Below are positions 1 to 7,678 of a stretch of DNA of 17,816 bases, one piece after another. Under the pieces are notes generated by a model that saw only the letters and a program-made list of their open reading frames with translations, was not told the origin of the DNA and searched no databases. The position numbers and the translations under genes were made by a program. The stretch spans positions 1-17,816 of the forward strand of contig JAJFHW010000339.1 of NCBI GenBank assembly GCA_021775385.1. The letters run 5' to 3'. How positions within the stretch are numbered: position 1 is the stretch's first letter; each line of letters starts with the position of its first letter. Source of the DNA: Hyphomicrobiales bacterium (lineage in GTDB: Bacteria > Pseudomonadota > Alphaproteobacteria > Rhizobiales > HXMU1428-3).

Positions 1-1
1 G

Positions 2-310
2 TTGCAAGGGTTTACATGGTTTCAACCCTTTATCATCAATGGAAAAAATGCAGGCAACATTCAACCCCATAAACACATTGTTTGTCACCTAGCACCAGGT
101 ACTTACGTTGTCTCAACAACATTGGGAGGGTTTGGCTTACCCAATAGCCTAAGAGAGCAAGCAAAAAAGGAATTCACTGTCATTGCTGGTGAAACAACCT
201 TTGTGCAATTTAATGTCAGTATGGGAGCACACAGAAGTTCTGTACAAATTGTTCCCGGTTCCAAAACAAATGCATCGACAACGAAACTAGCCGGTAATTG
301 TAAAGTTTAA
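2..310 (+). CDS. 3' part of a DUF2846-like protein (truncated by window edge)
   Basis: An open frame runs from the window edge to a TAA at 308-310, so the gene is probably cut at its 5' end and the first codon shown (TTG) need not be the real start. The 102 residues visible show the pattern of a DUF2846-type domain: a short 'iNGKnaG' segment, then 'LAPGTYVVSTT', then a strand-rich segment ending 'FTVIAGETTFVQFNV'. In that family this reads as a small beta-sandwich, usually in a lipoprotein or secreted protein. No signal peptide can be checked because the N terminus is missing. The gene converges on mcd. The family call is from recalled pattern only and is tentative; that this is a coding 3' end is more secure. 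Confidence 0.5.
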   Translation: MQGFTWFQPFIINGKNAGNIQPHKHIVCHLAPGTYVVSTTLGGFGLPNSLREQAKKEFTVIAGETTFVQFNVSMGAHRSSVQIVPGSKTNASTTKLAGNCKV

Positions 311-342
311 CCTGATCTAATTCACAGTCCAAACAAATAAAA

Positions 343-365
343 AAGGCCAGCTCAATGCCGGCCTT
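343..365 (-). terminator. Rho-independent terminator, minus strand (possibly bidirectional)
   Basis: AAGGCC at 343-348 pairs with GGCCTT at 360-365; the stem extends inward by GC/GC after one A/C mismatch, leaving loop TCAAT. On the minus strand the hairpin is followed by a T-rich run (complement of 335-342), which fits termination of mcd transcripts. It lies between two convergent genes and could also slow plus-strand transcripts. Confidence 0.65.
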
Positions 366-380
366 AATCAAATCTAACTA

Positions 381-504
381 TACGAAGAACTCTCCCCTCA
401 ACCTGCCGAGTACGAAAAACGTAGGCCGCAGGCCGTCGGCGTAAGCGCCGCACATCGTAGGGGCCCATCGCCTTCGGCGATGGAATAGCCCCGTGAGTTC
501 TACG
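381..504. repeat. Structured GC-rich palindromic element at the 3' end of mcd
   Basis: A basal arm GAACTC (387-392) pairs with GAGTTC (495-500) and encloses several stems. GGGGC (460-464) pairs with GCCCC (488-492). Directly inside is CCATCGCC (465-472) with GGCGATGG (476-483) around a TTC loop, leaving AATA (484-487) unpaired on one side only. CGGCG (437-441) pairs with CGCCG (446-450) around TAAG. The element is far richer in GC than its surroundings and overlaps the last bases of mcd. It looks like a REP- or intergenic-type palindromic element. Only one copy is in the window, so repeat status is inferred. Confidence 0.5.
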
Positions 505-2191
505 AAGTCAAAATTCGTCTCGCAATCACTTGCGCTTGAATTTCAGCTGCCCCTTCAAAGATGTTCAAAATCCGCGCATCACAAAGAACACGGGACACAG
601 GATATTCAAGAGCAAAACCGTTACCACCATGAATTTGCAGAGCGTTGTCAGCTGAGCTCCAGGCAACACGAGCGCCGAGGAGTTTCGCCATGCCCGCTTC
701 CACGTCACAGCGTTTCTCTTCATCCTTCTGGCGAGCAGAGAAGTAAGTAAGTTGGCGCGCAATCATAATTTCAACGGCCATCATCACAAGCTTGTTGTAA
801 ACCCGCGGGAAGTTGACAATTGATTGACCAAACTGCATGCGGTCGTCTGCGTAACGAAGCCCAAGTTCAAGCGCACATTGTGCCACACCAATGGCACGAG
901 CAGCTGTTTGAATACGAGCCGCTTCAAATGTTTCCATCAATTGTTTAAAGCCCTGGCCTTCTTCAGAACCAAGTAGATTTTCTTTTGGCACTTCAAACCC
1001 ATCGAAAGAAATTTCATATTCCTTCATACCGCGATAACCAAGCACTTCAATCTCGCCGCCATCCATACCAGGTGTCGGGAACGGATCTTCGTCAGAACCG
1101 CGTTGTTTTTCAGCTAAAAGCATTGAAAGCCCGCGGTAACCTTTTTCATCAGGCTTTGTGCGCACTAGAAGCGTCATCAAGTCAGCGCGAACCGGGTGCG
1201 TAATCCATGTTTTCTGACCAGTGACCACATATTTATCACCCTCTAACGTACCGCGTGTTTTAAGAGACGCTAAGTCAGAACCTGTATTTGGCTCAGTAAA
1301 CACAGCCGTTGGCAGTATTTCACCAGCTGAGATTTTAGGCAACCAATGTTCTTTTTGTTCTTGCGTACCACCACAAAGAATAAGTTCCGCAGCAATTTCA
1401 GAACGGGTGCCAAGCGAGCCAACGCCGATATAACCGCGTGACAATTCTTCAGACACAACGACCATAGATTCTTTGCCAAGCCCAAGCCCGCCAAATTCTT
1501 CAGGAATCGTCAGACCAAACACACCAAGTTCAGCCATCTTATCCAAAATTTCCATTGGCACATATTCGTTTGCCAAATGCCATTCATGCGCATGCGGCAC
1601 AACTTCAGCCTCAGCAAAACGGCGCATTTCATCACGCATCGCTTCATAAGTCTCATCCAGGCCAGTGTCACCAAAGGTCGCGCTGCCTTCAGTTTTTAGC
1701 ATAAGCTCAATCACTGATTTGCGAGCAGCGGGATTATTGCCAGAGCGCATTAATAGCTGAACAGATGGATTATCAAACCCGGCTAAATCTTCAGAGGTTA
1801 AACCTAAATCAATCGGGCGCACCATTTCTGTTTGGCTCATAGGAATGCCGCCAAGCATTTGAGCAAGATATTCACCAAAGCCGATTTGAACAATGAAAGT
1901 CTCTAACTCGCCAAGGCGATCTTCTTCCTTCATGCGAACAGCATAGTCTTGCAGTTGCTTCAAGCTTTCCGCATAAGTCGCAAACCAGGAAAGGCCATGG
2001 CTTTCATGTTGAGCTTCATCTAACTTTGCAGCATCAATCTTGCCATTATCACCTACAACAGTCGCAAGCACATTCGCTTTTGCTTTTGTTGTCAGCTCTT
2101 CAGCCAAAATCACCCCTGCATTAAGGTGATTCAGTAAATTGGGAATTAAGCCATTTTCAGCCATTGGTGCAACATCAACCGCAAGGTTCAT
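500..2191 (-). CDS. mcd: Acyl-CoA dehydrogenase, probable (2S)-methylsuccinyl-CoA dehydrogenase
   Basis: The protein is 563 residues, well above the ~380 of ordinary acyl-CoA dehydrogenases, because about 175 residues precede the catalytic core. That long N-terminal extension is typical of methylsuccinyl-CoA dehydrogenase, which oxidises (2S)-methylsuccinyl-CoA to mesaconyl-CoA with FAD in the ethylmalonyl-CoA pathway. The core begins near residue 182. The first family signature, FTEPNTGSD, is at about 298-306; the C-terminal signature has QIHGGNGF, then DARILNIFEGAAEIQ, where the Glu of FEG (about E546) is at the usual catalytic-base position. Start: the frame is open to a TTG at 2203, but that TTG overlaps a good GGAGAG ribosome site, which lies 5 bases before the ATG at 2191; the ATG is chosen. 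ccr, of the same pathway, lies about 4.2 kb upstream on the same strand. The acyl-CoA dehydrogenase call is secure; the substrate is inferred from extension and neighbour. Confidence 0.85.
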   Translation of the reverse strand: MNLAVDVAPMAENGLIPNLLNHLNAGVILAEELTTKAKANVLATVVGDNGKIDAAKLDEAQHESHGLSWFATYAESLKQLQDYAVRMKEEDRLGELETFIVQIGFGEYLAQMLGGIPMSQTEMVRPIDLGLTSEDLAGFDNPSVQLLMRSGNNPAARKSVIELMLKTEGSATFGDTGLDETYEAMRDEMRRFAEAEVVPHAHEWHLANEYVPMEILDKMAELGVFGLTIPEEFGGLGLGKESMVVVSEELSRGYIGVGSLGTRSEIAAELILCGGTQEQKEHWLPKISAGEILPTAVFTEPNTGSDLASLKTRGTLEGDKYVVTGQKTWITHPVRADLMTLLVRTKPDEKGYRGLSMLLAEKQRGSDEDPFPTPGMDGGEIEVLGYRGMKEYEISFDGFEVPKENLLGSEEGQGFKQLMETFEAARIQTAARAIGVAQCALELGLRYADDRMQFGQSIVNFPRVYNKLVMMAVEIMIARQLTYFSARQKDEEKRCDVEAGMAKLLGARVAWSSADNALQIHGGNGFALEYPVSRVLCDARILNIFEGAAEIQAQVIARRILTS

Positions 2192-2221
2192 AAATCTCTC
2201 CAAAATGAGTTTGAAATAAAA

Positions 2222-2235
2222 AAGGGAAAGCCCTT
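2222..2235 (-). terminator. Short hairpin plus T-run in front of mcd (terminator or attenuator)
   Basis: AAGGG (2222-2226) and CCCTT (2231-2235) flank a 4-base loop; on the minus strand a run of six T follows. It lies between the end of the 1121-residue gene and the mcd ribosome site, only about 30 bases before the mcd start. It may end transcription from upstream. If mcd starts at the promoter proposed at 2287-2316, the hairpin is inside the mcd leader and could attenuate it. The stem is short, so confidence is modest. Confidence 0.4.
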
Positions 2236-2286
2236 AAAAGCTAGCTATGCAGCAAGGAAAACCACCCATAAGTAATAATACGCACA

Positions 2287-2316
2287 TTTATACAGCGAGG
2301 GAGAGGCAACTTGCAA
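2287..2316 (-). promoter_or_regulatory. Candidate sigma70-type promoter for mcd
   Basis: Read on the minus strand: -35 TTGCAA (2316-2311), 18-base spacer, -10 TATAAA (2292-2287). It would give a leader of roughly 90 bases before the mcd ATG at 2191. Sequence match only. Confidence 0.4.
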
Positions 2317-2322
2317 CAAGCC

Positions 2323-2352
2323 ATTATAAAAAATAATACGCAAAAAGGCCAA
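2323..2352 (-). promoter_or_regulatory. Second candidate promoter upstream of mcd
   Basis: On the minus strand: TTGGCC (2352-2347), 18 bases, TATAAT (2328-2323). The -10 is perfect and the -35 is fair. It would be tandem with the candidate at 2287-2316. In AT-rich DNA chance matches are common. Confidence 0.3.
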
Positions 2353-2361
2353 TATCAGACC

Positions 2362-2398
2362 AATTTAGAGCTAAATTTTTCTAAACATCCCAATTTAG
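2362..2398. promoter_or_regulatory. Repeated AATTTAG dyads between the large gene and mcd
   Basis: AATTTAG occurs at 2362-2368 and again at 2392-2398, with its complement CTAAATT at 2371-2377. The middle arm can pair with either neighbour, so two alternative hairpins are possible in a minus-strand RNA. It could equally be an operator with repeated half-sites. Confidence 0.3.
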
Positions 2399-2408
2399 CG
2401 GTCAAGAA

Positions 2409-5400
2409 CTACTCTTTATCAACGAAAGACCTTTGCAAACTTTCAGCCAATTGCTTTGCCTTTGCTTTAAAACCGGTTGGAGCAACGTTTTTTTGGTTGC
2501 CATTCCTCCCACCATTCCCATTAGCAAAATGGCCAGCATTCGTATCAAGCGGGGGCAGGCCCTCTTCAGAAAATTGTTGTGGTTTGTGTCCACGATAATG
2601 CAATTCAGGATTATGCGCCCCCTTCGGATAGGCAGACGCAGCCTTTACAGCCTCTGGCGGCAGAGGAGGAATATCATTAGGGCCTGATAAACGCCCTGCA
2701 TTTTGTTGAGGCTCAAAAGGAACTCCATTATCCATCAATTGTTGAGTGTCCATATAAGCCTGCCCATTTTGTATGTCAGATCTATTCTTGGCTTTTTCAA
2801 CATCCGCCTGCCTTTTGGCAGCTATAATGCGCTGTGTATCAGCATAAGCTTGCCCCTCACTCACAGGTGAAGGCATGTCAGTAAAAGGAGGTGGTGTCGG
2901 CCCCTCAACTTGTGATGGAGGCGATTGAGGAGGCATCCCTTGAGGTGGAAGTGGAGGCATAGAGCGTGTCTCAGGGCCATCCACAAAAGGCGGCACAAGA
3001 GAGCGACCTTGTTGAGGCTCGGCTAAAGTTTCACTCGGCCTTATTTCGGGAGGTGCAATACCTTGCATCTCTCTTGAAACAACCGGCGGAACTCGGACCC
3101 CATTCGCTATTGGAGGTGCCGGAGGATGAGGTATATTTGAAGGAGGCATCACCGGGCGCCTCATATCAGACATATTAATTTGCGGTGCTACAAGAGGTGA
3201 AGGAGGCAAACTAATCGACATATCTTGTCGACTTAACTCATTATACCCCTCATTTTGCGGAGGCAAAGGAGGAGAAAAGTTAGAGTGCTCAACACCATAA
3301 GTTTGCTCTATATTTTGGATAGGAACTTCATTAAGAGCTTGATCTTCTCTCTCACGATCAGAAGCCCCGGTTAGCTCACCTTGCGACTTAGAAGCAAGAT
3401 ATTGCCCCAACGTTCGGTCGTTCCCGATTTTTTCTTTTATTTCAGGAATTTTATCAGAAACCGTTTCACCCGCTTGTAAGTTAGGTGCAAAAGCATCCTG
3501 ACCTTCCTGCACTGCCTGGCCTACCTGCAGTAAATGTCCATTTTCATTGATTTCATTTTTCTCAAACCCAGCCGGGCGCATATCTGTTGGAGGCATATCT
3601 GATGGAGAGAGTGATCTTTCCATAAAGCCAGGATCACCAAGCCCCTGGTCAGCTCTAATAGAAGGTCCACCAGACACCATGGTATCTCTTGGAACAGAGA
3701 TATCATCCATATATTCAGCTTGGTTTAATGGAACAGAGCCCTCCTCCATCTTATCACCTGGATGAAAATCACTCATTTCATCCAGATTAGACATCGGAAC
3801 ATGATCAGAAAGTTGATCAACACTATATGTATAAGTTTTCTCATGTGGAGGTGATTGCTCTTCATACTCATCACCAGGCGCGAACAGTGTTGTCTCTAGT
3901 GGGAAACCTTGTGGTTCAATATAATTCTTACCTTCTTGAGAATTTAAGAAAGGAACGCTTTCCTCAACAAAATTATCCAAAGGAGGCAGATTTGAAAGGG
4001 GCTCACTCTGAGAAAAATGATCCTCAGTATTCTGTCTGAGAGATTCCTGTTGCTCAGAAAATTGAGGTTGATTTATATCTTGTTGGGATTGAGCAAAATG
4101 AGCCCCAGATGCATCATAATCTTGAGCATCTGTTTGTGTTTCAAAATCATCCTCAACTACAGGAGGAACATAATCCTTACCAGTTGAAACTTCTTCGTGC
4201 CAAATTGGCCCATCACCCAAATCATTATCAGAGGCAAAGTTAGAAGCCTCTTCACCATCATGAATGTTAAACGCATCCACTAGTTCGTTTTGTCCTTCTT
4301 CATGTGTTAAAACATCAACAACAGGAGAAGTTAAAGTCTCAACACCAACCTTATCTTCATCATGCTCTAAAAATGGAACGTTAGCTTTAAGACTTTCATT
4401 AGCCTCTGATTTTTGCACCATTTGGGCCGTAAGAGAGGCAAGCTCAGCTTCGAGTGCTAGTTTTTTAGCAAGCAAAGCATCCGTAAACTCTTGAACTTCT
4501 GCAAAATTTTCCACAAGTTCAACCGATGCCTCTACCAAATCAGCTTTCCCCTCTTCGGTATCTTCATAAAGGTTGGCATCTTCATAGAATTCACCTGAAA
4601 GCATATCTTCTTCAACACGGCCTACAATTTCTTGTTGCTCATCAGTGTTAAAAGCACTCGGCTCTAGGTCCGGGGTTCCGTTCTGCTCTGCAATGACTTC
4701 AGGGTGAATTGAGTAAAACTTATTCAAAGAAAGACGGTCAAAGGAAATTTCATCGTTGTTTTTTTGAGCATAATAAGTCGAAACATTTTTCGCTAATAAT
4801 GTTGCTTGCTCAATCCAGTTTTCTCTAGAAACTCTGCAAGGATCAGATAATTCCTCAGATAGGCGCAGCATGTCAGCTTCTTTAAATTCAACAATATCGA
4901 GAAATGAATATATACCATGTTGAGACAACAACTCAGATACATCTTCATCAATGCCCTGTATAAGAGTTAAATCATCAGCTGCTACTTTTTCTTTTTTAAC
5001 AGAACCAGCTTCTACAGAAGTATCAGCCTGATCTGTTTCATCTGTCTCTAAAATTTCAGTGTCATGAGGATCTGCTTTTAAAGTCAGTTCCTCGTCACTG
5101 AGTTGTTCTTCTAACTTGTCTTTCGCTTTATCATCCGCCTCAGTAGAATGAGCTCCAACAGCGTCTCTTTCACCAACCAATGATGTCTCCGAATGAGAAA
5201 GCGATGATATCAAGCTCTCCTCAAAAGAAGAAGCAACTGTAAAGTCCTGCTCTTCTTGGCTCTCACCTGCACCAACATGCTCAGCAGCATCTGTTTCTGG
5301 AGTTGTTTCAGGAACAGTCCGTGTAACCGGGCTAACAATAATACGAGGTTTTTTAGCTGGTTGTTGTTCATGTGAACTAACACCTGCGTCAGCCGTTTTA

Positions 5401-5774
5401 GCTCCATCCCCAGCTTCACTCACAACAGATTGAGACACCGGTCCAGATACAGGTTGCGACCAAGACGACAACATATCATTGATAGTATCATCAGTTTCAG
5501 CAATAACTGTCGTTCGCGCAGTTTCACTATTTTCATTTAAAGCGACAGAAGTAACAGGAGTGTCAGGGGTAACAGAAGCAGCCGGATAGTCATTTAAAAA
5601 GAGCGCACGATTTATCAGATCAAGGTCTTTGACAACGCCCCCAACTTTGTTCAATGCAAAATTTTTCGCTTCTGTTTCGATATCAGGGGCAACTCGAATG
5701 TCTCCAACCAATTTTTCAACTGCTGATATAATACCATCGACAGATTGAATGATCTGATCATCTGAAGAGCTCAT
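2409..5774 (-). CDS. Giant acidic/proline-rich protein with one HHH (FEN1-like 5'-nuclease type) domain
   Basis: The product has 1121 residues and no recognised enzyme domain. Residues 1-60 look helical. About 60-265 is low-complexity, rich in Ser, Thr, Glu and Asp. Residues ~266-330 (DDLTLIQGIDEDV... to ...RENWIEQATLLAK) match the helix-hairpin-helix module called 'predicted 5' DNA nuclease, flap endonuclease-1-like', which also occurs as a C-terminal add-on in other alphaproteobacterial proteins. Residues ~412-464 are predicted coiled coil (ALLAKKLALEAEL). The rest, ~470-1100, is disordered, acidic, then strongly proline-rich (PPLPP, PPPF). Two related segments, GQAYADTQ and GQAYMDTQ, are about 40 residues apart. 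A basic amphipathic tail (FKAKAKQLAESLQRSF) ends the protein. There is no signal peptide or membrane segment, so it is probably cytoplasmic. Start: ATG at 5774 with AAGGGA about 9 bases upstream. It sits between mcd and ccr. Function unknown; scaffolding, envelope or nucleoid roles would be guesses. Confidence 0.85.
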   Translation of the reverse strand: MSSSDDQIIQSVDGIISAVEKLVGDIRVAPDIETEAKNFALNKVGGVVKDLDLINRALFLNDYPAASVTPDTPVTSVALNENSETARTTVIAETDDTINDMLSSWSQPVSGPVSQSVVSEAGDGAKTADAGVSSHEQQPAKKPRIIVSPVTRTVPETTPETDAAEHVGAGESQEEQDFTVASSFEESLISSLSHSETSLVGERDAVGAHSTEADDKAKDKLEEQLSDEELTLKADPHDTEILETDETDQADTSVEAGSVKKEKVAADDLTLIQGIDEDVSELLSQHGIYSFLDIVEFKEADMLRLSEELSDPCRVSRENWIEQATLLAKNVSTYYAQKNNDEISFDRLSLNKFYSIHPEVIAEQNGTPDLEPSAFNTDEQQEIVGRVEEDMLSGEFYEDANLYEDTEEGKADLVEASVELVENFAEVQEFTDALLAKKLALEAELASLTAQMVQKSEANESLKANVPFLEHDEDKVGVETLTSPVVDVLTHEEGQNELVDAFNIHDGEEASNFASDNDLGDGPIWHEEVSTGKDYVPPVVEDDFETQTDAQDYDASGAHFAQSQQDINQPQFSEQQESLRQNTEDHFSQSEPLSNLPPLDNFVEESVPFLNSQEGKNYIEPQGFPLETTLFAPGDEYEEQSPPHEKTYTYSVDQLSDHVPMSNLDEMSDFHPGDKMEEGSVPLNQAEYMDDISVPRDTMVSGGPSIRADQGLGDPGFMERSLSPSDMPPTDMRPAGFEKNEINENGHLLQVGQAVQEGQDAFAPNLQAGETVSDKIPEIKEKIGNDRTLGQYLASKSQGELTGASDREREDQALNEVPIQNIEQTYGVEHSNFSPPLPPQNEGYNELSRQDMSISLPPSPLVAPQINMSDMRRPVMPPSNIPHPPAPPIANGVRVPPVVSREMQGIAPPEIRPSETLAEPQQGRSLVPPFVDGPETRSMPPLPPQGMPPQSPPSQVEGPTPPPFTDMPSPVSEGQAYADTQRIIAAKRQADVEKAKNRSDIQNGQAYMDTQQLMDNGVPFEPQQNAGRLSGPNDIPPLPPEAVKAASAYPKGAHNPELHYRGHKPQQFSEEGLPPLDTNAGHFANGNGGRNGNQKNVAPTGFKAKAKQLAESLQRSFVDKE

Positions 5775-5829
5775 GAGCTGATGTCCCTTTACTCAAAATA
5801 TAAAGAATGGCGAAGTACCATCAATTATT

Positions 5830-5858
5830 TCATTATCAATGCCGCACCTTAAACTCAA
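5830..5858 (-). promoter_or_regulatory. Candidate promoter of the 1121-residue gene
   Basis: On the minus strand: TTGAGT (5858-5853), 17-base spacer, TAATGA (5835-5830), giving a leader of about 50 bases before the ATG at 5774. Found by eye only. Confidence 0.35.
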
Positions 5859-6074
5859 ATTATTGACAAAATAAGTACGACTTCTAATAAATAATGCCAT
5901 TTTAATGATGATATCATGGCAAAAAGTAAGATTCTTTCTCTATTTTAGTAGAAAAAAACAGAGATCGCTTTTTCAAACAAATAAAAACTCCAATTTAAAG
6001 AAAAAATCACCACGAAAGCCTCCTCCAACCATACAAAGTAAGAGCAGGGCATCTGGAGTCAAAAGATTCTATCC

Positions 6075-6114
6075 GGTGCTTCGCGCGGTTGCTTTATGGG
6101 TAACCTGAAGCACC
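6075..6114. repeat. Hairpin repeat, copy A
   Basis: GGTGCTTC (6075-6082) pairs perfectly with GAAGCACC (6107-6114). Inside, GGTTGC (6087-6092) pairs with GTAACC (6100-6105) through one G-T wobble. GCGC (6083-6086) is unpaired on the left. Here the TGAA that bulges in other copies is part of the outer stem. It is followed by AACTGTGAGAAAAAAC, a weaker form of the tail seen after copies B and E. Confidence 0.7.
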
Positions 6115-6201
6115 AGCAAGAACCATAACTGTGAGAAAAAACAAGAACCAACATTATGAAGAAGGTAGCGAGTTTAGCAAGCGAACATGGCGCAGCACCA
6201 G

Positions 6202-6345
6202 CGAAGCCCGGGCCAAGCGCCGCCCTCGGAAGCCTAAACGCTTCGATAGCGCGGTTGCTTGTGGGCAACCTAAAGCGCCAAAAAAGCGCGGTTGCGGGTG
6301 GGCAATCTAAAGCGCCACTAAAAAGTAATAGCCGTAAGAGAAAAC
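6202..6345. repeat. Hairpin repeats, tandem copies B, with conserved tail
   Basis: Unit B1 (6249-6278): outer GCGC, inner GGTTGC, loop TTGTGG, inner GCAACC, bulge TAAA, outer GCGC. Unit B2 (6286-6315) starts exactly 37 bases later: inner GGTTGC/GCAATC, loop GGGTGG, same bulge and outer arm. A diverged unit precedes them (CGAAGC 6202-6207 pairing with GCTTCG 6240-6245, with TAAA just before the closing arm). After B2 comes the tail AAAAAGTAATA (6320-6330), then CGTAAGAGAAAAC, which recurs after copy E. Read on the minus strand, B2 then B1 lie in the ccr 3' region beyond its terminator. Confidence 0.75.
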
Positions 6346-6378
6346 GCACAGGTGCGTAGTAGGTAACTGAAGCGCAAA

Positions 6379-6410
6379 AAAAGGGATGCAAATTTCTTGG
6401 CACCCCTTTT
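6379..6410 (-). terminator. Terminator of ccr
   Basis: AAAAGGGATGC (6379-6389) pairs with GCACCCCTTTT (6400-6410) with one A/C mismatch. On the minus strand the stem is followed by a run of T. It begins about 27 bases after the ccr stop. Confidence 0.75.
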
Positions 6411-6436
6411 CATATAACATTTTTTAAACAGTGAAA

Positions 6437-7678
6437 TTAAGCGTTACGCGCTTCTTCCAAAGTCTTCATACCAGCGCGCTTAGCACCAACAAGACAAGAC
6501 ATATTACCTGGCGCATGCTGGTTAGATAGCATCTGCATGTGTGCTTCAGGAATACGATCCCATTCAAAAACTTCAGACATACAAGGCTTAACCAAGCCTT
6601 CAATAACCAAACGGTTAGCACTAGCAGCTTGTTTCAAATGCGCAAAGTGTGATCCCTGAATACGTTTTTGGTGCATCCAAACATAACGGGCATCCATAGT
6701 CAGGTTAAAGCCAGAAGTACCAGCACAGAACACAACCATACCACCGCGTTTAACAACAAAAGTCGATGCTGGGAATGTGGCCTCTCCAGGGTGTTCAAAC
6801 ACCATGTCAACATTCACGCCCTTACCAGTGATTTCCCAAATCGCTTTACCAAATTTGCGAACTTCACTGAACCATTTGCTATATTCATCGCTATTCACTG
6901 TTGGCAATTGGCCCCAACAATTAAAATCTTTACGATTGATCACGCCTTTAGCACCAAGGCTCATAACGAAATCACGTTTAGATTCATCAGAGATAACGCC
7001 AATAGCATTAGCACCAGCCGCTTTAATCAACAGAACAGCAAAAACACCAAGACCACCAGAAGCACCCCAAACTAGAACATTTTGACCAGGCTTTACTTCA
7101 TGAGGCATATGACCAAACAGCATCCGATAAGCGGTTGCCAAAGTCAGCGTATAACAAGCGCTCTCTTCCCAAGTTAAGTGCTGAGGACGAGCCATCAATT
7201 GTTGAGCTTGAACACGAGAAAATTGAGCAAATGAACCTTCAGGAGTTTCATAACCCCAAATCTTTTGAGAAGTAGAATACATTGGATCACCACCATTGCA
7301 TTCCTCGTCATCGCCGCCTGTCATATTACAGTGAACAACAACTTCATCGCCAACTTTCCAGTTGGTAACATCTTTACCAACAGCCCAAACAATACCAGAA
7401 GCATCAGAACCAGCAACATGGTAAGGAACTTTATGTACGTCAAAAACTGAAACAGGCTCACCAAGTGACGCCCAAACGCCATTATAGTTCACACCTGCCG
7501 CCATGTTAAAAACAAGCACATCTTTCGGTCCAAGATCCCAAATCGGCAAGGCCTCTACTTGCATCGCCTGATCAGGCTTACCTTCACGTTCACGCCGGAT
7601 TGCCCAGGCATACATTTTTTCTGGCACATGACCAAGCGGTGGGATTTCCCCGACTTCATAAAGATCTTTGGTAGTCAT
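6437..7678 (-). CDS. ccr: Crotonyl-CoA carboxylase/reductase
   Basis: This is the key enzyme of the ethylmalonyl-CoA pathway: crotonyl-CoA, CO2 and NADPH give (2S)-ethylmalonyl-CoA. The 413-residue product is full length for this medium-chain reductase family. The N terminus (DLYEVGEIPPLGHVPEKMYAW) is typical of alphaproteobacterial Ccr. The GroES-like substrate domain covers about 20-170 with AGVNYNGVWAS (61-71) and the VAGSDASGIV block (88-97). The NADPH-binding Rossmann motif WGASGGLG is at 204-211. Family-specific blocks FEHPGEATFPAS (294-305) and QGSHFAHLKQA (341-351) are present. Start: ATG at 7678, with GAGGA 7 bases before it. It has its own terminator and a long upstream region with a foldable element. 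mcd, for a later step of the same route, is downstream beyond the 1121-residue gene. The call is secure. Confidence 0.96.
   Translation of the reverse strand: MTTKDLYEVGEIPPLGHVPEKMYAWAIRREREGKPDQAMQVEALPIWDLGPKDVLVFNMAAGVNYNGVWASLGEPVSVFDVHKVPYHVAGSDASGIVWAVGKDVTNWKVGDEVVVHCNMTGGDDEECNGGDPMYSTSQKIWGYETPEGSFAQFSRVQAQQLMARPQHLTWEESACYTLTLATAYRMLFGHMPHEVKPGQNVLVWGASGGLGVFAVLLIKAAGANAIGVISDESKRDFVMSLGAKGVINRKDFNCWGQLPTVNSDEYSKWFSEVRKFGKAIWEITGKGVNVDMVFEHPGEATFPASTFVVKRGGMVVFCAGTSGFNLTMDARYVWMHQKRIQGSHFAHLKQAASANRLVIEGLVKPCMSEVFEWDRIPEAHMQMLSNQHAPGNMSCLVGAKRAGMKTLEEARNA

Larger units (their letters stand above)
5775..6436. other. Non-coding gap between ccr and the 1121-residue gene
   Basis: No credible gene. 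From the left it holds a candidate promoter (5830-5858), an AT-rich stretch with nothing further recognised (about 5860-6070), hairpin repeats (6075-6345, listed separately) and the ccr terminator (6379-6410). Short open frames over the repeats (plus strand 6156-6359, minus strand 6059-6403) follow the GC-rich palindromes and have Ala/Arg/Lys-biased composition, so they are not annotated. Confidence 0.7.

Noticed and set aside
6249..6315. Tandem ~37-base repeats as a CRISPR array
   Set aside because: Only two units, 'spacers' of 7 nearly identical bases, and no cas genes; the units are hairpins with compensatory changes.
6059..6403. Open frames on both strands over repeats A and B (67 and 114 residues)
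   Set aside because: They trace the GC-rich repeats, have biased composition, no good ribosome site and no recognisable domain.
6668..7085. Plus-strand open frames inside ccr
   Set aside because: Antisense shadows of a well-supported conserved gene.
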